12,321 nucleotides of DNA from an uncultured Austwickia sp. (GTDB taxonomy: Bacteria; Actinomycetota; Actinomycetes; Actinomycetales; Dermatophilaceae): NCBI GenBank assembly GCA_934678955.1, contig CAKUSI010000085.1, positions 1-12,321 of the forward strand, read 5' to 3'. The position numbers and the translations under genes were made by a program. Of this stretch, positions 1 to 6,469 are shown one piece after another. Each line of letters starts with the position of its first letter. Position 1 is the stretch's first letter. Under the pieces are notes generated by a model, which saw only the letters and a program-made list of their open reading frames with translations, was not told where the DNA came from and did not search any database.

Positions 1-79
1 CTGAGGCGAGAGGTCGCCGCGCGATGGCCGACGTCTGCTGACGCCCGCGTCACCGGCCGACGGCCGACGCCCGATGACC

Positions 80-107
80 GAGACGCGATGAACGAGACGC
101 GATGAAC
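80..107 (+). repeat. 14-bp perfect tandem duplication across the sigma-factor start codon
   Basis: The 14-mer GAGACGCGATGAAC occurs twice head to tail (80-93 and 94-107). Each copy contains an ATG; only the second (102) opens the sigma-factor frame. The first ATG (88) and an earlier one (74) open five-codon reading frames that stop at TGA 103-105 and 89-91, each stop overlapping the next ATG as ATGA. Frame 1 is open from the left edge to the TGA at 103-105, so the end of an upstream gene could also overlap the start here. No good Shine-Dalgarno sequence is visible, so translational coupling is one possible explanation (inference). Confidence 0.85.
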
Positions 108-1439
108 GACATCGACGAGGCGCGCCGGCGGCTCGAGGCCGTGTTCCGCAGCGAACACGCACGGGTCGTCGGCGCCCTCATGCGCCGTTTCGGAGATCTG
201 GACGTCGCGCAGGACGCGGCCGCGGAGGCGTACGAGGTCGCGCTGCGCCGCTGGCCCCGCGACGGCGTCCCGCCGAACCCCGGCGCGTGGCTGACCACGA
301 CCGCGACCCGCAAAGCCCTCGACCGGCTCCGCCGTGAATCCGGGCGCGCACCCAAGGAAGAGGAGGCCTACGGCATGATCGCCGCCGATCAACAACCGCT
401 CGGGGCGGTCGACGACGATCGGCTCCGGCTCCTGTTCCTCTGCTGCCACCCGGCGCTCGCGTTCGAGAACCGGGTCGCGCTGACGCTCCGATTCGTCGCG
501 GGCCTGTCGACGGTCCAGATCGCCCGGGCCTTCCTGGTGCCGGACCGCACGATGGCGCAACGGATCACGAGGGCCAAGCGCAAGATCCGCGACGCCCGGA
601 TCCCGTTCCGTGTGCCGGGCAGGGACGACCTGCCCGAGCGGCTGAGCGGGGTGCTGGCGGTGCTCTACCTGGTGTTCAACGAGGCGTACCTCAGCTCCGA
701 GGGCCCTGATTCCGCGGGCGAGGATGCGGCGCGACGTGACCAGGACGAGGACGCGGCGCGACGTGACCAGGACGAGGACGCGGCGCCGGCGGGAACCGAG
801 GTTGGTGAACCGGGCGTGCGCGACGATCTTGCCGCGGAAGCGATCCGACTGACCCGGCTGCTCGTGGAGCTCATGCCCGCCGAGCCGGAGGCCCAGGGCC
901 TCCTCGCACTGATGCTGCTCACCCACGCCCGGCGCCGGGCGCGCATCGTGGCCGGCGCGCTGGTCCCTCTGGACGAGCAGGATCGGAGACGGTGGGACGT
1001 CGACCTGATCGCGGAGGGGCACGTGATGGTGCGGGCACTGCTGGCGATCGGGAGCCCTGGCCCATACCAAGTGCAGGCGGCGATCGCCGCCGTCCACACC
1101 GACACGGTGGGCCCGGGCGGCTCGGCGCGGGACGTGGACTGGGCTCAGGTGGTGGCCCTGTACGACCTGCTTCTCACCCTGGCACCGTCGCCCGTCGCCG
1201 CGCTGAACCGGGCGATCGCGTTGTCCCACGTCGAGGGCCCCGACGCGGCGTTGCGGATCGTGGACGGGCTGGACCTGCCCGCCTACCACCCCTGGCACGT
1301 CGCGAGGTCGGACCTCCTGCAGCGATCCGGCAAGCCGGTAGCCGCCCGCGAGGCACTCGACCGCGCGCTGGCCCTCGCGACCAACCCGCTGGAACGCGCA
1401 CACCTCCTGGGGCGCCGGCGGGACCTGTCTGGCCCGTGA
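102..1439 (+). CDS. ECF42-like RNA polymerase sigma factor with C-terminal helical (TPR-like) extension
   Basis: This 445-aa protein is a sigma-70-family extracytoplasmic-function factor of the long, SnoaL-free type (DUF6596/ECF42). Region 2 spans about residues 10-80, and region 4 about 105-165, with the helix-turn-helix around the GLSTVQIARAFLVPDRTMAQR segment. A conserved hydrophobic block (LSGVLAVLYLVFNEAYLSSEG, about 181-201) and the PYQVQAAIAAVH block (321-332) are typical of this family and belong to the C-terminal extension, which replaces a classical membrane anti-sigma partner. ECF42 genes usually lie next to a small YCII/DGPF protein gene. That neighbour would be upstream and is outside the window or only its last codons are present. 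A 9-residue repeat (EDAARRDQD, residues 207-224) sits in the linker after the first conserved block. ATG 102 is chosen because ATG 74 and ATG 88 are out of frame. The family assignment is firm; the target promoters are unknown. Confidence 0.92.
   Translation: MNDIDEARRRLEAVFRSEHARVVGALMRRFGDLDVAQDAAAEAYEVALRRWPRDGVPPNPGAWLTTTATRKALDRLRRESGRAPKEEEAYGMIAADQQPLGAVDDDRLRLLFLCCHPALAFENRVALTLRFVAGLSTVQIARAFLVPDRTMAQRITRAKRKIRDARIPFRVPGRDDLPERLSGVLAVLYLVFNEAYLSSEGPDSAGEDAARRDQDEDAARRDQDEDAAPAGTEVGEPGVRDDLAAEAIRLTRLLVELMPAEPEAQGLLALMLLTHARRRARIVAGALVPLDEQDRRRWDVDLIAEGHVMVRALLAIGSPGPYQVQAAIAAVHTDTVGPGGSARDVDWAQVVALYDLLLTLAPSPVAALNRAIALSHVEGPDAALRIVDGLDLPAYHPWHVARSDLLQRSGKPVAAREALDRALALATNPLERAHLLGRRRDLSGP
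720..786 (+). repeat. 27-bp in-frame tandem repeat inside the sigma-factor gene
   Basis: Two 27-bp copies (720-746 and 747-773) differ at one base (GAGGAT versus GAGGAC). They are followed by a 13-bp partial third copy (774-786). Each copy encodes EDAARRDQD, giving a charged, probably disordered insertion between two conserved blocks of the ECF42 extension. The length is a multiple of three, so copy-number change would keep the frame. Confidence 0.9.
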
Positions 1440-1523
1440 TCCCGGCAGGGGGTTCCGACCCGATGGCGCCTCGAAACCACGAGGAACGTCGGGAAATGGC
1501 ACTCTCCGCGCAAGCCGCCGTCC

Positions 1524-1542
1524 TAAGGTAAGCCTTACCTTG
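1524..1542 (+). promoter_or_regulatory. IdeR/DmdR (DtxR-family) iron box
   Basis: The 19-mer TAAGGTAAGCCTTACCTTG contains a perfect 8-1-8 inverted repeat, AAGGTAAG-C-CTTACCTT (1525-1541). Aligned to the DtxR/IdeR consensus TTAGGTTAGCCTAACCTAA it matches 14 of 19 positions, including the AGG and CCT cores. It lies 47 nt before the start of the Cys-rich small gene and 84 bp after the sigma-factor stop, so iron-dependent repression of the small gene is the natural reading. Two TAnnnT hexamers lie inside the palindrome and could be the -10 element, but no convincing -35 was found. The DNA pattern is seen; binding is inferred. Confidence 0.75.
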
Positions 1543-1589
1543 TTTCGGAGCGCTCAGATCGGCGCTCTCCCGACTGTGCGGAGGTGCCG

Positions 1590-1781
1590 GTGCCCAAGTC
1601 CAAGGTGGTCTCAGTGGAGGCCAAAGGGCGTTGTTGCAAGGACAAGCCGCGCTGCAAGCGGTGCCCCGTCGTGCTTCACCGGTTGGATCGGGAAGGGTTC
1701 GCGCACCGGTCGTCCCGTCGCTCGTACCTGTTGAGCCGCGCGCTGCCGAAGAAGGTGCTCGCCAAAGCACGCCGAAGTTAG
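1590..1781 (+). CDS. Small basic Cys-rich conserved actinobacterial protein, probably metal-binding
   Basis: This 63-aa, strongly basic protein has a cysteine cluster CCKDKPRCKRCP near residues 14-25 (pattern CC-x5-C-x2-C), which could hold a metal ion. I recognise it as resembling short, uncharacterised actinobacterial proteins with a CCK-x-x-PRC-x-RCPV block, but no function is known to me. GTG 1590 is chosen over GTG 1584 because GGAGG (1580-1584) stands 5 nt before it and would overlap the earlier start. An iron box lies just upstream, which suggests expression under iron limitation. It could be a zinc-ribbon-like RNA- or ribosome-associated protein; that is a guess. The gene converges on the phosphogluconolactonase-like gene with a 46-bp gap. 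Confidence 0.7.
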   Translation: MPKSKVVSVEAKGRCCKDKPRCKRCPVVLHRLDREGFAHRSSRRSYLLSRALPKKVLAKARRS

Positions 1782-1827
1782 CTCGGTGCCTCGTGCGTCC
1801 TGGGGCGCGCTAGGACGTCCTGGTGCG

Positions 1828-2664
1828 TTAGGACCCGGCCTGCGTCGCCGTGTCCTCGGTCGAGGCCTCGCCACCCCAGCGCAGGTGCTTGGGCACTGCC
1901 CGCGCGGCCTTTTCGTCGAGCCACCAGATCGTCTCGAGGACTCCCTTGACGCCGGCCGCGGGTGTGACCTGCGGGTCCGCGTCCTGGAGTGACCGGCCGA
2001 CCGCGACGGCGCGCTCAGTGCCGGAGGCGAGGAGCCACACGCGGGTGGCGCTGGACAGGGCCGGGATCGTCATCGTCATGCGCAGAGGGGGCGCTTGGAG
2101 CGCGTCCCAGACCGGGACGACAGGCGTAGTGGCGCTGAGCAGCTCGTGGCCCGGGTAGAGCGCGGCGACCTCGCCGACTCGGCCCACGTCGAGCATCACG
2201 ATGTCGAAGAGCGGCACCCGGCGGACGACGGGAGCGAACTTGCGCAGCAGCTTCGCGTATTCCTCCGCGCCGAGGTCGGGTCGCGACTCGTCCTCGAACT
2301 CGGGGCAGGGGTAAGGGTGGATGTGGTCTTCATGGATGCCGATCCGCAGGAGGCCAGCGGCCCGGGCGTGCGTCTCGTGGCGTCCGATGTGTCCCTCGCC
2401 GAGGTAGCGCTCATCGCTCCACCACACGTGGACGCGATCCCACTCGACGCGCCGCTTGGCGTGGCCGTCCGCGAGGGTCTCCAGCAGAGTCTCGGTGAGC
2501 GCCCCGCCGGGCAGCACGACGTGGGCGACTGAGACCCACTCGTCCTTGAGGCGGAACTGCAGCGCGTCGACGAGCCGTTCGGCCATAACGCGAGCGAGCC
2601 CGTCCATGTCCCGGGCCACCCGGATGAGGGGTTGGCCGGTCGCGTTCATCAGGTCCATGGGCAT
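1828..2664 (-). CDS. 6-phosphogluconolactonase-family protein with degraded active-site motif
   Basis: This 278-aa protein has the layout of actinobacterial 6-phosphogluconolactonase (pentose phosphate pathway, cytosolic). It has an N-terminal LPGGALTETLL segment (51-61, for the usual GG-containing substrate loop), VHVWWSDER (78-86), FDIVMLDVGRVGEVAALYPG (153-172), LRMTMTIPAL (194-203) and a C-terminal WWLDEKAARAVP tail (247-258). The signature GxGxD/EGHxxSLFP is altered: the acidic residue is Val163 and the invariant His is Glu165. The usual Ser/Asn after the DER motif is also missing. It may therefore be inactive or have another sugar-phosphate role. ATG 2664 is chosen because AGAGGAGG (2684-2677) lies 12 nt upstream; ATG 2658, ATG 2649 or a longer form from 2730 are possible. 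No zwf or gnd lies nearby. Confidence 0.8.
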   Translation of the reverse strand: MPMDLMNATGQPLIRVARDMDGLARVMAERLVDALQFRLKDEWVSVAHVVLPGGALTETLLETLADGHAKRRVEWDRVHVWWSDERYLGEGHIGRHETHARAAGLLRIGIHEDHIHPYPCPEFEDESRPDLGAEEYAKLLRKFAPVVRRVPLFDIVMLDVGRVGEVAALYPGHELLSATTPVVPVWDALQAPPLRMTMTIPALSSATRVWLLASGTERAVAVGRSLQDADPQVTPAAGVKGVLETIWWLDEKAARAVPKHLRWGGEASTEDTATQAGS

Positions 2665-2850
2665 GGCATCCGTGGGCCTCCTCTGATCCCCGGTTGGCTC
2701 CAGGGGTTCTCGCCCATCTGCGGGCAGCATGACTGTTCACTCGTCCATCGGCCCGGTGGGGCGGGTGCTGAGTGCGAATCCGTCCCAGGTCAGGCATTTT
2801 CGGGCTTTTCCCGCAGGCTCACGCGCTCTACCTCTCATGCCTCCTCACCC

Positions 2851-2876
2851 TCCCTCTCGCGTTCTCCCTCTCGCGT
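2851..2876. repeat. Short direct repeat in a pyrimidine-rich intergenic stretch
   Basis: TCCCTCTCGCGT occurs at 2851-2862 and 2865-2876, period 14. It sits in a stretch (about 2840-2890) that is almost entirely C and T on the + strand, hence G/A on the transcribed side downstream of the SNF2 gene. The rest of 2665-2907 shows only a 4-bp CGGG/CCCG stem near 2808-2820 and no convincing terminator or promoter. Confidence 0.6.
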
Positions 2877-2907
2877 CTCTCCCACACTCATCTGCGCGCC
2901 GTTCCTC

Positions 2908-5900
2908 TCACGCCTCCAGAAGCCCACGGATGTCGTCAGCGGTGAGCGCACGATCGACCGCGCCGCCGCCGTCGACCACGCGGGTGAAGAGATCACGTTT
3001 GCGCTCCTGGAGCGCCACCACCTTTTCCTCGATGGTGTCGGTCGCGATGAGGCGGTAGACCATGACCGTCTTGTCCTGGCCGATCCGGTGGGTGCGGTCC
3101 ACGGCCTGCGCCTCGGCGGCCGGGTTCCACCAGGGATCGAGGACGAAGACGTAGTCGGCCTCGGTGAGCGTCAGGCCGAAGCCTCCCGCCTTGAGGCTGA
3201 TGAGGAACACCGGAGCCGAGCCCTTCCGAAATTCCTCGATCTGGCCCTGCCGGTCCTTCGTGCGTCCATCGAGGTAGCAGTAGTCGATCCCCTCGCGGTC
3301 GAGTCGCTCGCGGACGAGTCGTAGAAAGCCGGTGAACTGGCTGAACACGAGCGCGCGGTGCCCCTCGGCGGCCACGGCGGCGATCTGCTCGGCGAACACC
3401 TCGACCTTGGTCGACGCGACGGCCGCCTCGGCGTCGACCAGTGACGGCGCCAGCGCCAGCTGACGGAGCGTGGTCAGCGCCCGGAAAATGGCGACCCGGT
3501 TGCGGTCGAAGTCGTCCAGCAGCCCGAGGACCCGCTGGCGCTCTCGATGCAGGTGCCGCTCGTAGACGCGTCGGTGGGCGGGATGCAGGTCGACCCGGAC
3601 GAGCTGCTCCTGCTTCGGAGGTAGCTCAGGGGCCACGGCCTCCTTGGTCCGGCGCAGCATGAGCGGACGCACCCGTCGGTGCAGTCGCTCCAGCCTGTCC
3701 GGATGAGTGCCGCTCTCGATCGGCTTGCGATAGGCCTCGGTGAAGGTGGACAGCTTGGGGAAGAGACCGGGGGCGGTGATGGCGAGCAGGGCCCACAGGT
3801 CGAGCAGCGAGTTCTCCAACGGCGTGCCGGTGATCGCGACCTTCACAGGGGCAGACAACCGTCGCACCACCTGGTGGGTCTTGCCGCGGGGGTTCTTCAC
3901 GGCCTGTGCCTCGTCAAGGAACACGGCCCCCCACGCCTGCGCCTCGAAGTCCGGCGCGTCGATCCGCACGATCGCGTATGACGTCACCACGAGATCGGCC
4001 CCCGCGACGGCCTGCGCCACCTCGGTGTGGCGCCGTGCGCTGGTCTCCGTGAGGGCCACGACGCGCAGGTCGGGAGCGAACCGCGCCGCCTCCGCGCACC
4101 AGGCGTGCACGACGCTCGTAGGCGCGACCACCAACGCCGGCCCGGCCAAGGATCTTGTCTCCTTGGCGCGCAGGATGGTCGCGAGCGCCTGAACGGTCTT
4201 GCCGAGGCCCATATCGTCGGCGAGGATTCCGCCCAGGCCGTGGTCCCAGAGGAAGCCCAGCCAACGGTAGCCGTCGAGCTGGTAAGGCCGCAGCACCGCG
4301 CGGAGTCCCGCCGGGGGATCGAGCGGCCCCCGCGAGGTCCCGTCCAGCAGGCCCCCCACCGCTGCCCTCCAGGACTCGCACGCTCGGGTGTCCGACGCGA
4401 GATCCTCCAGTTCCTCCCAGAGACCCGCCTGCCATCGGCTGATCCTCAGGCCCGACTCATCGTGGTCGACGAGCGCCCGGGCCTCCTCGATGAGGCGACG
4501 CAGGCGCTCGAGCTCGGGACGGTCGAGGTCGAACCACGTGCCGGACCCGAGTAGGAGCCGCGGCTCGCCCGTGGCCAGCGCGGCGAAGAGCGGGCGGAAG
4601 GGCACCTCCTCGCCATCGATCTCGACGGCGATGTCGAGGTCGAACCAGTCCGTGGCTCCCGGAGCGCTCTCGGTGAGGCCCACGACGACGGTCGGAGCCG
4701 CGGTGGCGTGCCGGTAGTCGGCCGGCTCACCGACCACAGCCACATCCACGTCCGGGTCGTCCTGGAGCCGGGGCAGCACGTCCGTGGTGAACGCCGCGGT
4801 CGCGAGCCCGCGAAGGAGCGTCGGGCTGGCGGGGTAAGTCCGTCCGTCCACGTCGCGACCAACGGCGGCGGGCACATGGTCGCGGAGCACTCCCGCGATC
4901 CGGCGCATCAGGACGGCCTCGGCCACGGCGTCGCGCAGCGCCTCGTGACCGCGCAGAGGCAGCTTCTGCGGCGCCGTGGACGGCCCATACGCGATGCCCC
5001 ACTCCAGGGTCACTTCGTGGTCCGCGCCGTAGCGCGCCTCGAGCCAGAGACGGGGAGCCGGCAGCTCGGGGAGCGGGCAGCTCTCGTCGCTGGAGATGAT
5101 CGGGCACCTGCGCACGACCGCCGGGTAGAAGGCCGTCAGGAACTGGTCGACGTCATCTGCCGGCACGCGGATCGGACCGGCGGCCAGCAACGTCCCGAGG
5201 TCCAGCTCCGGCGGCTCGACGGCCGCCATGACCATCGGTCCCCCGGTCGGGTCGTCGCCCACCTGTTGCCCACTGCCGGCCGATCGGGTGAACAGCAATC
5301 GAGGCGGCGAGCCGACGAGCGCCGTCTGCGCAGGGTCGCAGGTGCCCCCCGCATGGCGCGCGACCACCTCGACCTCGAGATCCTCGACGGGGCCGACCTC
5401 ACGGCCCGTGTGGAGTTCGATGACACGCCCCCCAGAACCGCGCCGTCGCACGTCGATCGCCAGCTCCGCGGCTGCCTTCGACAACTCGATGCGTTCGCCC
5501 GTCGCAGCCGCCACCAGCTCGAATCCCGCCCTCACCGCGTCGCGCAGCAGGGCCACCGGGGTGGAGCCCAGCTCGCTGAGCCGGATCGACCGGTTCCCAT
5601 CGACGCATCCGGCGCCATAGGTCCCGTATCTCGATGAGGCCGCCCGCGCGGCCTGGGCCGTCGCGACCATCGCGCGAACCGCCCGGCGAGCCCGCTCGGG
5701 GTCGGCGAGCGACGAGGTCGCCGCGTGCACGTCGGTCCACGAGATGCCGGTGCGCACCCATCGCCCGGAGGCCCCTCGCCGGGCTGGGCGTAACGTCACC
5801 GTCTCCGCCTCCCTAGGCAAGCCGCCACCGTCCCACTCCACGAGGAGGGCGACGGGGGTGGCCTGGGTTGTGACACGGGCGGTCTCGACCGCGTCCGTCA

Positions 5901-6342
5901 AGGGAGCCAGCAGTTGACGCCAATCCTGCTGAGACGAGACGGAGTTCTCCTCACGTGGGCCGGGTTCTGCGGAGCGTCTGCCGACTCCCGCCGCGCGCTG
6001 CATGCCAGCGGAGGTCACGAGGCCGCCGGCCACGGCCAGCACAGCCACCGCGTGCTTGCAACCCACGCTGACGGGACACGTGCACGAGGAGCTCCAGTCG
6101 GTCGGGCCACCGGAGCGTCGCCCCTGGATCAGCACGTGGTATGGCGCGAGCGCCTGCCCCCGGACCACACCGAACAACACGCTCTCGTCACCCGCGGTGT
6201 GCACGGATGCGACCCGCTCGTCCCGCGCGTAGGCCAGACCGCGCTCGACGGTTTTCCGGTCGACCTTCGCCTCGAGGTCCCGGGCAGCCGGGCCTACCCA
6301 GTCGGTCGATGGGGGGCAGATCACGCCGTGGATCGCGGTCAT
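2908..6342 (-). CDS. SWIM zinc-finger / SNF2-family DNA-dependent ATPase (helicase-like)
   Basis: This 1144-aa protein is numbered here from ATG 6342. A SWIM zinc finger, C-x-C-x5-C-x-H (CTCPVSVGCKH, residues 87-97), lies near the N-terminus. A long middle region follows, with a WFDLDIAVEIDG block (about 566-577) common in bacterial SNF2 proteins. The SNF2 ATPase is C-terminal: motif I DDMGLGKT (709-716), motif II LDEAQ (809-813), TGTPLENS (838-845), then helicase C with SLKAGGFGLTLT (1049-1060) and QAVDRTHRIGQ (1079-1089). All ATPase motifs look intact. Such proteins use ATP to translocate on duplex DNA and remodel DNA-protein complexes; SWIM domains bind DNA or protein. ATG 6342 is preferred to GTG 6348 because the -10 TAGGGT lies 6 nt upstream, which suits a leaderless start. 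Its promoter matches the RecA-NDp DNA-damage motif, so a repair role is likely (inference). Confidence 0.95.
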   Translation of the reverse strand: MTAIHGVICPPSTDWVGPAARDLEAKVDRKTVERGLAYARDERVASVHTAGDESVLFGVVRGQALAPYHVLIQGRRSGGPTDWSSSCTCPVSVGCKHAVAVLAVAGGLVTSAGMQRAAGVGRRSAEPGPREENSVSSQQDWRQLLAPLTDAVETARVTTQATPVALLVEWDGGGLPREAETVTLRPARRGASGRWVRTGISWTDVHAATSSLADPERARRAVRAMVATAQAARAASSRYGTYGAGCVDGNRSIRLSELGSTPVALLRDAVRAGFELVAAATGERIELSKAAAELAIDVRRRGSGGRVIELHTGREVGPVEDLEVEVVARHAGGTCDPAQTALVGSPPRLLFTRSAGSGQQVGDDPTGGPMVMAAVEPPELDLGTLLAAGPIRVPADDVDQFLTAFYPAVVRRCPIISSDESCPLPELPAPRLWLEARYGADHEVTLEWGIAYGPSTAPQKLPLRGHEALRDAVAEAVLMRRIAGVLRDHVPAAVGRDVDGRTYPASPTLLRGLATAAFTTDVLPRLQDDPDVDVAVVGEPADYRHATAAPTVVVGLTESAPGATDWFDLDIAVEIDGEEVPFRPLFAALATGEPRLLLGSGTWFDLDRPELERLRRLIEEARALVDHDESGLRISRWQAGLWEELEDLASDTRACESWRAAVGGLLDGTSRGPLDPPAGLRAVLRPYQLDGYRWLGFLWDHGLGGILADDMGLGKTVQALATILRAKETRSLAGPALVVAPTSVVHAWCAEAARFAPDLRVVALTETSARRHTEVAQAVAGADLVVTSYAIVRIDAPDFEAQAWGAVFLDEAQAVKNPRGKTHQVVRRLSAPVKVAITGTPLENSLLDLWALLAITAPGLFPKLSTFTEAYRKPIESGTHPDRLERLHRRVRPLMLRRTKEAVAPELPPKQEQLVRVDLHPAHRRVYERHLHRERQRVLGLLDDFDRNRVAIFRALTTLRQLALAPSLVDAEAAVASTKVEVFAEQIAAVAAEGHRALVFSQFTGFLRLVRERLDREGIDYCYLDGRTKDRQGQIEEFRKGSAPVFLISLKAGGFGLTLTEADYVFVLDPWWNPAAEAQAVDRTHRIGQDKTVMVYRLIATDTIEEKVVALQERKRDLFTRVVDGGGAVDRALTADDIRGLLEA

Positions 6343-6348
6343 GGGCAC

Positions 6349-6371
6349 ACCCTAGGTGCAGCCTCCGACAA
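6349..6371 (-). promoter_or_regulatory. RecA-NDp (PafBC-type) DNA-damage promoter of the SNF2 gene
   Basis: On the minus strand TTGTCGGAG (6371-6363), 8 nt, then TAGGGT (6354-6349) matches tTGTCRGTG-N8-TAnnnT at 8 of 9 upstream positions (A for T at position 8), with exact spacing and a -10 consensus match. The -10 ends 6 nt before ATG 6342, predicting a leaderless mRNA. In mycobacteria this motif is activated by the WYL-domain pair PafBC after DNA damage, independently of LexA. Assignment to PafBC here is inference from the motif. Confidence 0.72.
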
Positions 6372-6439
6372 CGCTGTGATCAGGTGTTTCGTCGTCGCCG
6401 GACACCGGGATGGTGGCGTGAGGGCGCGTCCCGCGAGCG

Positions 6440-6462
6440 TTGTCAGGGCCCGCTCCTACAGT
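6440..6462 (+). promoter_or_regulatory. RecA-NDp (PafBC-type) DNA-damage promoter of the CPBP gene
   Basis: TTGTCAGGG (6440-6448), 8 nt, then TACAGT (6457-6462) matches tTGTCRGTG-N8-TAnnnT at 8 of 9 upstream positions (G for T at position 8), with exact spacing. The -10 ends 7 nt before GTG 6470, again predicting a leaderless transcript. It is the mirror-image partner of the promoter of the SNF2 gene, with 68 bp between the two upstream elements. Confidence 0.72.
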
Positions 6463-6469
6463 GGCGCTC

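Noticed and set aside
1782..1830. Rho-independent terminator between the convergent small gene and Pgl-like gene
   Set aside because: Only the short palindrome AGGACGTCCT (1812-1821) and loose repeats of CGTCCTGG are present; there is no stable stem with a loop and no U-run.
2649..2669. Six-codon upstream frame (ATG 2669 to TGA) with ideally spaced GGAGG before the Pgl-like gene
   Set aside because: Its stop overlaps ATG 2649, so coupling is imaginable, but in-frame ATG 2664 serves the same ribosome-binding site and no comparison is available to support a leader peptide.
4708..5637. 309-aa + strand frame antisense to the SNF2 gene
   Set aside because: Composition is typical of a high-GC shadow frame and the opposite strand encodes a continuous 1144-aa protein with all SNF2 motifs.
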